A stretch of 64,000 nt of DNA from Lysobacteraceae bacterium PS02340 (lineage in GTDB: Bacteria; Pseudomonadota; Gammaproteobacteria; Xanthomonadales; Xanthomonadaceae). The notes below the pieces were generated by a model. It did not search any database. It had not been told where the DNA came from and saw only the letters and a list, made by a program, of their open reading frames with translations. The position numbers were made by a program, and so were the translations under genes. Shown here in pieces: positions 1-9,366 of this stretch; position 1 is the first letter of the stretch; each line of letters opens with the position of its first letter. Location of the stretch: contig JASCOC010000009.1 in NCBI GenBank assembly GCA_029959605.1, positions 84,412 to 148,411 of the forward strand. The letters run 5' to 3'.

Positions 1-2344
1 CCTCGTACTCGTGGGTCCAGGCGCGCACGACGAACTCCATCGCCACGCTGCCCAGGCCATCGAACAGCACCACCGGCGCGGGCGTGGACGCGACGCCCGG
101 CGTGGCCGCGGCGACCTCCGCCAGCACCGCTTCCACATCGCCCGGCGTACTGCCGTAGGCGACGCCGATGCGCACCTCCAGCCGGCGGCTGCGGTCGCGC
201 AGGGTCCAGTTGACCAGCTGCTGCGAGATCAGCTGGCCGTTGGGCACGACGACGTTCGCGCCGTCGAAGGTCGCGACGCGCGTCGCGCGCATGCCGATGT
301 CGACCACGCGCCCCGTCGTGCCGCCCACCTCGACCACGTCCCCGGGCTGGAACGGGCGCTCGAAGATCAGCACCAGGCCGGACACGAAGTTGTTCACCAC
401 GTTCTGCAGGCCGAGGCCCACGCCGACGCCCAGCGCGCCGAGCACGAAGGTCAGCTGGCTGGCCTTGAAGCCGGCCGCCGACAGCGCGCCGACCAGGCCC
501 AGCATCAGCACCGCGTAGTAGCTCAGCGCGGCGACGCTGTTGGCGACGCCGTGCGGCAGCGACATCCGCGGCAGCACTTCGCCGTCGAGGATCAGGCGCA
601 CCGTCTTCGCCAGCCAGAAGGCGACGATCACCGTCAGCACGAACAGCAGCACGTGGCCCAGGCTCAGGCGCAGATCGCCCAGCGCCCAGCTGTAGCCCAG
701 CAGCGCCGACAGCGAGGCGTGCACCGGCGACAGCACGCGGAAGCGGTCGAGCGCGTAGACGATCCAGCCGACGATCGCCGCGACCGTCAGCAGGTGCAGC
801 AGCATCTGCACCGCGGGGCCGGCGTGATCGCGCGCCAGCCGGAAGCGCGACACGCCCGGCCGCTTGAGCAGCAGCTGGATCCACGTCGCGACGACGGTCA
901 GGCCGGCGCCGAGCAGCAGCGCGAAATACAGGCTGTCGATGACGCCGCCGGTCAGAGTTTCGGCCAGCGACACGTTGCCGACGACATTGGCCACCAGCGA
1001 AACCGCCAGCAGACACGCACCCACCACAACTGCTGCGCGCAGCACCTGGCCGATGCGTCCGGTGTGCGCGGCGTGGTGGTGGCGATGCGCGCGCCACAGC
1101 AGCCAGCCGGCCGCGACCAGGCCGATACAGGTCAGGCCGAGCATGTACAGGCGATAGGCGGAGGCGCTCGACAGGAACACGAAGCCCAGCCGCAGCAGCA
1201 GGAACAGCGCGCTGGCGACGTACGGCGCCATGCCCAGCAGGCGCCGCCGCGACGCCGGCAGCAGGCGCAGCACCGGCACCACTGCGGCGAACAGCGCGAG
1301 CTGGTGGGTCAGCATCGGCGCGTCGGGCTGGAACGCGAAGACGCCGATCACCACCAGCAGCAACCAGCACGAGATCGGACGCGACAGCACGGTCGCTTCG
1401 GTATGGCTGATCTCGCCGGCCTTGATCGGCCTGCGACTGCGCCAGGCCAGCCACAGCAGCAGCGGCAGCGAACAGACCAGCAGCGTCTGCAAGGCGCGCA
1501 GGCCGCTGATCGCATCGCCCTGGGCGTACTCGGCGGCGAAGCGCGACTCGATCTCCAGACCGCTGCGGATCACGTCACCGGTGCCGGCCGTCGGCGCCAC
1601 GCCTGCGGCGTCCAGACGCCACAGCGGCGCCGCGTCGCGCCGCAGCAGGCTGACGTCGTAGGCGGCCATCGCATCGTCCACGCGGCTGCGCGCGGTCGCG
1701 ATGCCGGCGTCCACCGCGTTGCCGCGACGACCCAGCGCGATCAGTCGCGCCAGCGGGTCGGACAGCGCGGTTTCGGCCTGGGCCAGTTCGATGACCACTT
1801 CGTCCACGCGCTGGCGCAGCGCGGCCGGCAGTTCCTGGCTGGCCGCGGCCGTGGTTTCCCAGGCGGCGCGGCGCGCGGCCAGCCCGGCGGCATCGCCGGC
1901 CTGGTGCTGGGTGGTCTGGCGCAGGTCGGCCTGCCATTGCGCGAGGCGCCGGGCCTGGAAGCTCCAGTGCCGCGACAGGCTTTCGAGCCGCGGGATCGGC
2001 AGCGTGCGCATCTCGGCCGAGGTGAACCGCCAGAACGGGTCTTCGACCGAGGCTTCGATCGCCGCGAGCCGTCGGGCGTAGGCATCGGCAGGCGATGCGG
2101 TGCCCGCTTCGGTGGCAGCGGCCTGGATGCGTTCGGCCAGGCGCTGGTCGACATCGGCCTGCGCGGGAATGTCGGCGACATCGACCGCGGCGGTCGCAGT
2201 GGCAGCCGCGGCATCGGCCGGTGCCGGCGCCGGCGCCGTGGTCATCGCGGCGGCGCCGGCCAGCAACGGCGCGCGCGCGGCGAGCGGCTGTGCCAGCGCG
2301 AGGGTCGCCAACAACACACATGCAACGTGGAAAACGACACGCAT
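1..2344 (-). CDS. MscS-family mechanosensitive channel with DUF3772 domain (3' end outside window)
   Basis: Inner-membrane mechanosensitive channel that would release solutes on osmotic downshock. The gene runs off the left edge, so only the N-terminal 781 codons are visible. ATG at 2344 opens a signal peptide (hydrophobic core about residues 5-20, then an Ala/Pro-rich stretch). A periplasmic helical region of DUF3772 type (about 45-230) follows, then a long series of membrane helices. The MscS core near the truncated end is recognisable from GLGLQNVVNNFVSG, FERPFQPGDVVEV and VPNGQLISQQLVNW. The long signal-bearing form resembles the large MscS/MscK-like channels rather than minimal MscS. A second MscS-type gene lies at 39004. 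The Shine-Dalgarno is weak. Family assignment is firm; the C-terminal end is unknown. Confidence 0.9.
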   Translation of the reverse strand, partial: MRVVFHVACVLLATLALAQPLAARAPLLAGAAAMTTAPAPAPADAAAATATAAVDVADIPAQADVDQRLAERIQAAATEAGTASPADAYARRLAAIEASVEDPFWRFTSAEMRTLPIPRLESLSRHWSFQARRLAQWQADLRQTTQHQAGDAAGLAARRAAWETTAAASQELPAALRQRVDEVVIELAQAETALSDPLARLIALGRRGNAVDAGIATARSRVDDAMAAYDVSLLRRDAAPLWRLDAAGVAPTAGTGDVIRSGLEIESRFAAEYAQGDAISGLRALQTLLVCSLPLLLWLAWRSRRPIKAGEISHTEATVLSRPISCWLLLVVIGVFAFQPDAPMLTHQLALFAAVVPVLRLLPASRRRLLGMAPYVASALFLLLRLGFVFLSSASAYRLYMLGLTCIGLVAAGWLLWRAHRHHHAAHTGRIGQVLRAAVVVGACLLAVSLVANVVGNVSLAETLTGGVIDSLYFALLLGAGLTVVATWIQLLLKRPGVSRFRLARDHAGPAVQMLLHLLTVAAIVGWIVYALDRFRVLSPVHASLSALLGYSWALGDLRLSLGHVLLFVLTVIVAFWLAKTVRLILDGEVLPRMSLPHGVANSVAALSYYAVLMLGLVGALSAAGFKASQLTFVLGALGVGVGLGLQNVVNNFVSGLVLIFERPFQPGDVVEVGGTTGRVVDIGMRATRVATFDGANVVVPNGQLISQQLVNWTLRDRSRRLEVRIGVAYGSTPGDVEAVLAEVAAATPGVASTPAPVVLFDGLGSVAMEFVVRAWTHEYE

Positions 2345-2410
2345 GACGCACCCGGAAAGCAGCCGGCGGATGTCCGCATGCTACCTGCCGCGTCGTCGAC
2401 TGCGCGGGCG

Positions 2411-3430
2411 TCAGCGCGCCGCGGCGGCCGCCTCCGATGCGACCGGTCGCGCGATGCGTGTCGCGACGCGCCAGGCCTGCCAGTCGGGGGCGGGTTCGGG
2501 AAGCGGCTGGCCGTCGGCGATCAGCCGTCGCAGATCGACCACCGCGTGCTGCGGCGCCAGCGCGGCGAGCAGGGCGAAGCCGAAATCGCGCAGCACGCGC
2601 GCCGGATGCAGCAGCAGCCACGTGGTGCACGACGGCAGCAGATCGGCTTCGATCGGCGGCACCACCAGATCGTCGCGCGGATCGAGCGCCATCTCCGCGA
2701 CGATGCCGATGCCCAGGCCCGCGCGGGTATAGGCCTGGATCAGATCGCCATCGCGCGCCGTCACCGCGACGTCGGCCCGCAGCCCGCGCTGCGCGAACGC
2801 GCGCTGTAGTGACGAGTCCGCGAGCTGGCTCGACGCGTAGCTCACCAGCCGCCGTCCGGTCAGATCGTCGAGCCGCAGCGGGCGTTGCAGCTGCGACAGC
2901 GGATGTCCGACCGGCACCACCACGCGGCGAGGCCAGCGGTACAGGGGGACGGCGATGCAACCGGCCGGCGGCGCGCCGGTGCCGCTGAGCAGGGCGAGAT
3001 CCACGTGGCCGTCGATCAGTGCCTGCAGGCCGTCGGCGTCATCGCCGGGCACGACGTGCACCGCGACCTCGGGCCAGTCGCGCTCCAGCGCCTGCAGTGC
3101 CGGCGGCAATGCGTGCCGCGCCTGCGTGTGCGTGGTGGCGATGCGCAGCACGCCGTGGCGTTCGCGGCGCAGGTTGTCCGACAGCGCCTGGATGTTGGCC
3201 GCCTCCGCCAGCAGCCGGCGCGCATGCGACAGCACCTGCGCGCCCGCTTCGGTCAGGCCGGTCAGTGCACGCGCGCGGCGCACGAACAGGGTCATGCCGA
3301 GCGCGGCTTCCAGCTGCGCAAGTTGCTTCGACACGCCCGACTGCGTGGCGTGCAGCCGCTGCGCGGCGAGGGTCACGTTGTGGCCGCAGTCGACGATCGC
3401 GATGAAGCTGCGCAGCTGGGTCAGGGTCAT
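2411..3430 (-). CDS. LysR-family transcriptional regulator, CysB-like
   Basis: DNA-binding activator/repressor of 339 residues. An N-terminal winged helix-turn-helix (residues 1-60, MTLTQLRSFIAIVDCGHNVT, with the TQSGVSKQLAQLEAALG recognition helix) is followed by a periplasmic-binding-protein-like effector domain (about 90-300). The HTH is of the CysB/Cbl subtype, which usually senses O-acetylserine, N-acetylserine or sulfate-starvation signals and controls sulfur assimilation. The reading frame stays open upstream to 3586, but the family N-terminus fits the ATG at 3430. No sulfur assimilation genes adjoin it; the closest sulfur-related genes in the window are at 57514-60707. A 13-bp palindrome lies at 3522-3534, about 90 bases upstream. 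The CysB-like subtype is likely; the exact regulon is unknown. Confidence 0.85.
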   Translation of the reverse strand: MTLTQLRSFIAIVDCGHNVTLAAQRLHATQSGVSKQLAQLEAALGMTLFVRRARALTGLTEAGAQVLSHARRLLAEAANIQALSDNLRRERHGVLRIATTHTQARHALPPALQALERDWPEVAVHVVPGDDADGLQALIDGHVDLALLSGTGAPPAGCIAVPLYRWPRRVVVPVGHPLSQLQRPLRLDDLTGRRLVSYASSQLADSSLQRAFAQRGLRADVAVTARDGDLIQAYTRAGLGIGIVAEMALDPRDDLVVPPIEADLLPSCTTWLLLHPARVLRDFGFALLAALAPQHAVVDLRRLIADGQPLPEPAPDWQAWRVATRIARPVASEAAAAAR

Positions 3431-3759
3431 GCCGGTGGACCGGCGACGAAGCGTGAGGAGGGGCGCGTGTGCATACGTCCGATCCTCGCCCGGATGCGGC
3501 GGCGACATGTTCCATGCGGGACCACACTGTGTGGACTCGGATGGGACGACGTCTTCAGGTGCTCGCTTAGGGCTGATCAATGTCACGCTCCCGGCTCTGT
3601 CCGATCACGCAGGACGCTGCCCGTCACTTGCGGCTCAGCGACCAACTCGATTCCCGTCATTCCGGCTTGATCAGACATACGTCTGTTGAAATTCGCCGGG
3701 ACGACGGGTTTCCGTGTTCGCGCAGAAGTCCTCGCACTCTGCCGACAGGCGGCGTCACC
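3431..3759. other. Intergenic region between CysB-like gene and M14 peptidase
   Basis: A 329-base stretch without a convincing gene. It contains the leader of the CysB-like gene with a 13-bp palindrome CCACAC-T-GTGTGG at 3522-3534, a possible operator, and a G+C-rich tail downstream of the peptidase stop. The reading frames crossing it are continuations of shadow frames with no recognisable protein. Confidence 0.5.
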
Positions 3760-6342
3760 TCACCGCCGCGGCGGCGCTGGGCTGAGCTGGTGGGCAAAAA
3801 ACAACGCATTGACCAGCATGCGTTCGGTGCCGAGCCAGTACTTGCGGTGCGCCGGATCGTCGGCGAACAGCACCACGTTGCCGCTGCCCACGCGCGCGAC
3901 CTGTGCCCAGACGGTGCCAGCCAGCGCGGCGCGCAGGTCGGCACCGAGATAACCGTTGACCAGCGGGTCGTCATCGATGCGCACGACGTTGGAGAACGCG
4001 TCGGGCAAGGGCGCAAGCGTCACGTCGGTCTCCTTGTGCACGAAGCCCGCGCGCTGCGGCACGCCGAAGGCCAGCGGATGCGTGGTGTCGACGTCGACCG
4101 AGACCAGATTGCCGGCGCTGCGCTGCTCGGCAAGCGTGTCGCGGCGCGATGCGAAGTCGAGACGTTCCGTCGACGCCGGTGCGTCCTTCGCCGCAGGTGC
4201 GGGCGCGGCGCCGGTCAGGCCCTTGGCCTGCGCCCAGCGTGCGGCGCTGCCGAAGGTCACCAGCGAGCCACCGGCCTCGACCCAGCGCTTGAGCGCGGCG
4301 ACGGTGGGCTCGGGCAGATCGTCGTAACGGCCGCCGGCCAGCACGATGCTGGTGTAGCTGCCGAGCGGTACGCGACCGAGCTGCGCGGGATCGAGTCGCG
4401 TCGCCGGGTAGTGCAGGCGTTCGCTGAGCGCGAACCAGGTCGAGCCGATCTCGGTCGCGTTGACACCTTCGCCCATGACCAGCGCGATCGCAGGCTTGCG
4501 CACTGGGCGGATGCCGTCGCTGCCCAGATCGATACCGGACACGCTCTGTCCGCTGGCGAGGCCGTGGGCGACCACGCCCGCGTCGCGCGCGGCCGTGTCG
4601 ACCGCCGTGCGCAGGGATGCCGAATCCAGCATCTGCCCGGCCACCGGAATCACCAGCGTGCCTTCGCCGAATGCGGTCTCGCCGGCTGCGGTGCGCGTGG
4701 TGAACGGCGAGAACGCGGTACGCACGCGCACGTTCCGGGTGAGCAGGTCGGCGAGCGCGCGCTGCGCGCCGAGATCGCGCCAGTCGATCGCCCAGGCGTA
4801 CGCGGTGTCGCCGAGCGCGCCGGTGTCGAGCGCAGGCACCTCGGTGACCGCGGCGCCCAGACGCGGCGCGCGACGCAGGCGATCGTTGCGCAGACCGTAG
4901 GCATGCGCGATCGCATACGAGGTACTGCCGTAGACGCCGCCGCCGGTCTCCGGCGTCTCCTCGAAGATCGAATGCACCAGACGGAACTGCGGCTGCGCGG
5001 CCGGCACCACCCAGGCGCTGCCGGGAGAATAGGTACGACCGTCTACGGCCAGCGACGCATCGAGCGCATGCACCTGGATGCGATGGGTCAGCAGCAGGTC
5101 GAGCAGACGTCGCGACGTGGTCGCATCCGCCGGATCGCCGAAGACATAGGCCGAGTACGTATTGCGCCGGCCCTGGTCACGCGCCGAGCGGAAGAAATCC
5201 TTCTGCAGCTGGAACAGGCCCGCGTGTTCTTCGACCGCGCCGCGGATCGTCGCCAGGCCCACGGCCAGCTGGTTGCGGATCGTGAAGCGGAATTCCAGCG
5301 GGCCGTTCGCGGTGTCCTGCACCAGACCGCGCGAGCTGGCCTGCTCGACGGTCACGCCGACGCCGCCGTGAAAATCCGGATAGGTGGAGCCGTAGACCGG
5401 CGAGAAGTTGTCGAAGTTTTCCTTCGTGTAGTAGAGCGAACCGAGGCTGTCGAGCGCCTGCGCGTGATAGCGCGCGAGCGTGACGTTCCAGTCGTAGGAA
5501 GCCTGCGGCAGCAGCGGGCTGTGCATGCTGCTCGGCGAGGGTTCGAAGTAGTAGGTGCTGCCCGATCCCATTTCGTGGAAATCGATCTGGATGTTCGGCA
5601 GCCACGCATGGAACACGTCGAGCTTGGCGCGCGTCTCGCGCTGGCTCACCGCCAGCCAGTCGCGGTTGAGATCGGTGAAGTAGTGATTGCTGCGACCGTT
5701 GGGGAACGGCTCGACGTGTTCCTTGTCGAGCGGATCGGCGATCGCCGGATTCGACTTCCACGCGTTGTGCCAGTTCGCCGCGCGGTCGCGGCCGTCGGGG
5801 TTCTGCGCCGGATCGATCAGCACGATCGCGTTGTCGAGCCAGCGCGTGACGTCGGGATCCTTGCTCGCCGCGAGATGCCAGGCCGTCAGCAGCATCGCTT
5901 CGCCGCTCGAGGTCTCGTTGCCGTGCACGCTGTAGTACAGACCGACGACGACCGGCACCTGCGCCGGATCGACGGCCGGCGCATCGGGATCGGCCAGCGT
6001 CGCGTGCGCGACGCGCAGTTGTTCCCGGCGCGCGTGGTTCGCCGGTGACGTCACCAGAACGCTGAGCAGCGGACGTTCTTCGTAGCTGCGGCCGATCTCC
6101 TCGACATGCACGCGGTCCGACAGCCGCTCGAGCTCGCGCAGGTAATCGACGATGCGGTCGTGTCGCGTGTAATGCGTGCCGATCGGATAGCCGAGGAACT
6201 GCTCGGGCGTCGGAATCGCGGGGTCGTGCGAATCCGGCGCGGCATCGGGGAAGTAGTACGCGGTCTGCGCGGCGACCGGCAGGGCGAAACAGGCGAGTGC
6301 GAGCAGCAGCACGCGCGCGGCGTGGCGGATGGATACGGACAT
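3760..6342 (-). CDS. Secreted M14-family zinc carboxypeptidase
   Basis: Exported metallocarboxypeptidase of 860 residues that would trim amino acids from the C-terminus of peptides in the periplasm or outside the cell. A signal peptide (residues 1-25, ending VAAQT) precedes the M14 catalytic domain. The zinc ligands are visible as H140-x-x-E143 in VHGNETSSGE and the later His in IDFHEMGS; the general-base Glu is in GVTVEQASSRG. The last third resembles a class I glutamine-amidotransferase-like accessory domain (ALVMGEGVN, SIVLAGGRYDDL), as in other long M14 proteins. ATG 6342 is preferred over ATG 6354 because ATGGGAAAC supplies a Shine-Dalgarno. It lies about 100 bases downstream of a TonB receptor in the same direction, suggesting coupled peptide uptake and processing. 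Confidence 0.88.
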   Translation of the reverse strand: MSVSIRHAARVLLLALACFALPVAAQTAYYFPDAAPDSHDPAIPTPEQFLGYPIGTHYTRHDRIVDYLRELERLSDRVHVEEIGRSYEERPLLSVLVTSPANHARREQLRVAHATLADPDAPAVDPAQVPVVVGLYYSVHGNETSSGEAMLLTAWHLAASKDPDVTRWLDNAIVLIDPAQNPDGRDRAANWHNAWKSNPAIADPLDKEHVEPFPNGRSNHYFTDLNRDWLAVSQRETRAKLDVFHAWLPNIQIDFHEMGSGSTYYFEPSPSSMHSPLLPQASYDWNVTLARYHAQALDSLGSLYYTKENFDNFSPVYGSTYPDFHGGVGVTVEQASSRGLVQDTANGPLEFRFTIRNQLAVGLATIRGAVEEHAGLFQLQKDFFRSARDQGRRNTYSAYVFGDPADATTSRRLLDLLLTHRIQVHALDASLAVDGRTYSPGSAWVVPAAQPQFRLVHSIFEETPETGGGVYGSTSYAIAHAYGLRNDRLRRAPRLGAAVTEVPALDTGALGDTAYAWAIDWRDLGAQRALADLLTRNVRVRTAFSPFTTRTAAGETAFGEGTLVIPVAGQMLDSASLRTAVDTAARDAGVVAHGLASGQSVSGIDLGSDGIRPVRKPAIALVMGEGVNATEIGSTWFALSERLHYPATRLDPAQLGRVPLGSYTSIVLAGGRYDDLPEPTVAALKRWVEAGGSLVTFGSAARWAQAKGLTGAAPAPAAKDAPASTERLDFASRRDTLAEQRSAGNLVSVDVDTTHPLAFGVPQRAGFVHKETDVTLAPLPDAFSNVVRIDDDPLVNGYLGADLRAALAGTVWAQVARVGSGNVVLFADDPAHRKYWLGTERMLVNALFFAHQLSPAPPRR

Positions 6343-6443
6343 CGGGTTTCCCATCGTCGATGCCCGCGTGCGACGGCGCTGGAGAGGACGCCACCGCACG
6401 CAGGCGGATGAAACGGAGTGGCGCGGAGCCGCGCCTCGCAGCG

Positions 6444-9074
6444 TCAGAACCGGTAGTCGAATCCGACCTGGAAATACCGCCCACGCAGGTCGTACTGGCT
6501 GAAGTCATACGGCGCGCGAATCCCGGGGAACGACGCGTCGTGCGGCGGTTCTTCATCGAGGAGGTTGTCGACCTTTGCGTACAGCGTCAGGCCTTCGATG
6601 CCCGACCAGCCGGCGTAGAGATCGAGTTGGTCGTAGGCATCGACGCGCGACTGCACCGCGGTTGCCGCGACGCTCGCCTTCTGGTCGTAGCCGCCGGTGC
6701 GGTACCAGGTCAGCGCGGTCTCGAAATCGCCGGTCGACCAGCCGAAGCGCGAGGTCAGCTTGTTGCGCGGCAGCGACGGGCCGAGATTGCTGCCGGCGTA
6801 ATCGACCAGCGGACCACCGACGACCTGCGGACGGCTGTAGTCGAGCACGTGGGTGTAGACACTTGCGATCTTGAAGTCGCCGGCGCCCGTGCGGAAGGTC
6901 TGGTTGAACTCCGCGTCCAGGCCGGAGGTCTTGAGCGCGGTGAGGTTCTGGTAGCGGTTGTAGACCGCGACCAGCTTGCCGCGCGCATCGCGGATCACGT
7001 CGCTCGGATCGTTGTTCTGCACGATCGTCGTCGAATTGTTGGTGCCGATCAGGTTGTCAAGTTCGATGCGGTACCAGTCCAGCGACAGGCTGGTGTCGGC
7101 CCAGGGCGAGACGACGAAACCGACGTTGTAGGACTTCGTGCGCTCGGGATCGAGTTCGGTATTGCCGACGGTGAAGAACGTCGGGCTCTGGCGCGAGCCG
7201 GCGATGTCGGGGTCATACGGATCGACGACGCTGCCGTAGGAGATGTTGGTCGAGGCCGAGTTCTCTGACAGCGACGGCGCACGGAAGCCGCGCGACGCCG
7301 AGGCGCGCACCAGCAGGGTGTCGAGCGCCTGCCAGCGGAGTCCGGCCTTGGGCGAGAACGCGCTGCCGAAATCGCTGTAGTCGTCGCCGCGGCCGGCGAG
7401 CTGCAGGTCCAGGCCCTTGACGATCGGCACGTTGAACTCGGCATAGAGCGCAGCGACGTCACGCTCGCCATCGACCGCGGCGATCGCGGGACGCACCTGC
7501 AGGCCCGCATCGATCTGCCAGGGATTGCGCGAGGTCAGCGATTCGGTGCGCGCCTCGATGCCGGCTGCAAACCCGACCGGACCGGCCGGCAGCTCGAACA
7601 GGTCACCGTTGAACTTGAAGTCGAATCCGTGCAGCGACGACTGCGCCTCGCGCACCGTCGACAGACGGATCGCATCGAGCACCGCCGGCGCGGTCGCACC
7701 CGGCTCGTGCAGGTTCAACGAGCCATCGGCCAGCGACTGCGCCAGCGGCCAGCGGTTGGCGAAGCCGCCGGCGACGGTTTCCTCTTCGGTGCTCTTGGCG
7801 AAGAAGCCGGTGAATTCCCAGTCGAAGCGTTCGCCGCGGCCGCGTGCGCCGCCGAGGATGCGGAAGGAATCGGAGCGGTTGGTCTTCAGCGACTGGCCGA
7901 GATCGAAGAACGTGTATTCGATCTGCGTCGGCACGCCGTAAGGGTTGTAGGGATTGCCGGCCGGCAGCAGGTTCGACACCGGCTCGGCGAGGCCGGTCTG
8001 CGCGTTGAGCGCGAAGCGGCCGCCTTCGAGGGTGAAGTAGGGGCTGGAGCCGAAGATCGACGCGCCGCGGATCCGGCTGACCAGCGCTTCGCCGAACAGG
8101 TCGACGTCGTCGGTCAGGCGGACGGTGCCGTTGAGATACGCCTGATAACGCTCGGTCGATGGAATCAGCGTGGTGTAGGGCGCGAGATTGATCGCGCAGG
8201 TGTCGCCGGCGAGGCCGTCGATCGGCGCGCTCGGCGTCAGCGTCATGCCTTCGGGGCAGTTGCCCGCGGCGTCGAGGAACGGCACCGAGCGGCCGCCGAC
8301 GAGGAAGCGCGCGCCCTTGGCCGACCAGCCGTTCCAGCGCCCGCCGGGCAGATCACTGTAGATGCCGGACGCGGTGAGATCGCGCTGGTTCTGGTCGAGG
8401 CGTTCGCGGTCGTAGGCCTCGACGCTGACCAGCAGGTTGTAGCCGTCGGTGTCGAGATCGCCGATGCCGCCGACCAGTCGCGCGCGACGCGTGTCGAGGC
8501 CGCCTTCGTCCGACGTGCCGACACTGCCGCCGACTTCCAGGCCCTGGAAATTCTGCCGGGTGATGATGTTGACCACGCCTGCGACCGCGTCGGAACCGTA
8601 GACCGCCGACGCGCCGTCCTTGAGCACCTCGATGCGTTCGACCGCGACCAGCGGCAGCGCGTTGAGATTGACGAAGGTGTCCGACAGGCCGCCGGCCGGG
8701 AAGCCGTAGTTCGCCAGGCGCCGGCCGTTGAGCAGCACCAGCGTGTTCTTCTGCGACAGCCCGCGCAGGCCGATGCCCGCCGAGCCCGACGCCCAGCCGC
8801 TGTTGCTGGTCTCGTTGGTCGCGTTGCCGGTGTTGGCCGAGATCGAGCGCAGCACGTCGGCGACGGTGACTTTGCCCGAGGTCGCGAGCTCTTCGGCGTC
8901 GATGACCTGCACCGGATTGCTGCCCTCGGCTTCCGCGCGGCGGATGTTGGAGCCGGTCACCGTGACCGTGTTGAGCGTGCGCGCCTCGCCGGTGGCCGGC
9001 GTTTGCGCCGACACCGCAGCGGGGACGACGAGGGCCGCCAGAACGGCGGCGGCGAGACGCGAGGATCGTGGCAT
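6444..9074 (-). CDS. TonB-dependent outer-membrane receptor
   Basis: Outer-membrane active transporter of 876 residues. A signal peptide (about 1-24, ending AVSAQ) is followed by a TonB-box-like region (TLNTVTVTGSNI), the plug domain (about 45-160, with VERIEVLKDGASAVYGSDAV and GVVNIIT) and a 22-stranded barrel ending in the usual terminal aromatic (FQVGFDYRF). The plug and SNIRR-type start match the large Xanthomonadaceae receptor group often annotated for peptides, oligosaccharides or siderophores. ATG 9074 is chosen because the signal peptide begins there. The secreted M14 peptidase directly downstream suggests a peptide substrate, but this is inference. It resembles the receptor at 60827 in domain layout. 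Confidence 0.92.
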   Translation of the reverse strand: MPRSSRLAAAVLAALVVPAAVSAQTPATGEARTLNTVTVTGSNIRRAEAEGSNPVQVIDAEELATSGKVTVADVLRSISANTGNATNETSNSGWASGSAGIGLRGLSQKNTLVLLNGRRLANYGFPAGGLSDTFVNLNALPLVAVERIEVLKDGASAVYGSDAVAGVVNIITRQNFQGLEVGGSVGTSDEGGLDTRRARLVGGIGDLDTDGYNLLVSVEAYDRERLDQNQRDLTASGIYSDLPGGRWNGWSAKGARFLVGGRSVPFLDAAGNCPEGMTLTPSAPIDGLAGDTCAINLAPYTTLIPSTERYQAYLNGTVRLTDDVDLFGEALVSRIRGASIFGSSPYFTLEGGRFALNAQTGLAEPVSNLLPAGNPYNPYGVPTQIEYTFFDLGQSLKTNRSDSFRILGGARGRGERFDWEFTGFFAKSTEEETVAGGFANRWPLAQSLADGSLNLHEPGATAPAVLDAIRLSTVREAQSSLHGFDFKFNGDLFELPAGPVGFAAGIEARTESLTSRNPWQIDAGLQVRPAIAAVDGERDVAALYAEFNVPIVKGLDLQLAGRGDDYSDFGSAFSPKAGLRWQALDTLLVRASASRGFRAPSLSENSASTNISYGSVVDPYDPDIAGSRQSPTFFTVGNTELDPERTKSYNVGFVVSPWADTSLSLDWYRIELDNLIGTNNSTTIVQNNDPSDVIRDARGKLVAVYNRYQNLTALKTSGLDAEFNQTFRTGAGDFKIASVYTHVLDYSRPQVVGGPLVDYAGSNLGPSLPRNKLTSRFGWSTGDFETALTWYRTGGYDQKASVAATAVQSRVDAYDQLDLYAGWSGIEGLTLYAKVDNLLDEEPPHDASFPGIRAPYDFSQYDLRGRYFQVGFDYRF

Positions 9075-9105
9075 TTGCTGCACCGCAATAAGTCCGTGGG
9101 GCAGG

Positions 9106-9132
9106 CAGTACGCCACGGGCGCGACGCGTCAA
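9106..9132 (-). promoter_or_regulatory. Possible sigma70 promoter for the TonB receptor gene
   Basis: On the minus strand TTGACG (9127-9132) lies 16 bases before TACTGC (9105-9110), about 30 bases upstream of the ATG at 9074. The -35 box is good and the -10 box is poor. Confidence 0.3.
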
Positions 9133-9155
9133 AAAATGGTGATGTGGACTTGCGT

Positions 9156-9172
9156 CAGTCCGATCCGGACTG
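9156..9172. repeat. Perfect 17-bp palindrome CAGTCCG-ATC-CGGACTG
   Basis: Seven-base arms around a three-base centre, about 80 bases upstream of the TonB receptor start and beyond its presumed promoter. It could be an operator or part of a larger GATCCGG-rich repeat that includes 9270-9289. Confidence 0.6.
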
Positions 9173-9269
9173 TCGACCGTTCGACGCCTGCGGCGGCGAA
9201 GGCCGTCGAACCGCGCTGTGACCGCATCGCTGCGTCCGTGCAGCGATCGCCTGCGGACGGTTCGGCATG

Positions 9270-9289
9270 TCCGGATCGTTCGATCCGGA
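9270..9289. repeat. Inverted repeat TCCGGATC-GTTC-GATCCGGA
   Basis: Perfect eight-base arms with a four-base loop, 77 bases downstream of the zapE stop. It may act as a transcription end hairpin for zapE, although no T-tract follows on the minus strand. Confidence 0.55.
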
Positions 9290-9366
9290 TGGACGGATGC
9301 GTGCGGCGGATCTCCCGGCAGCACGGGTTCGAGGTGCGATCCGCGCGACGCTTGCGCGGTTTCGAC

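Noticed and set aside
11..2809. 932-codon open frame on the plus strand
   Set aside because: It runs opposite the MscS gene and the CysB-like gene. Its protein is His-, Gln- and Arg-rich without domain content, as expected of an antisense frame in high-G+C DNA.
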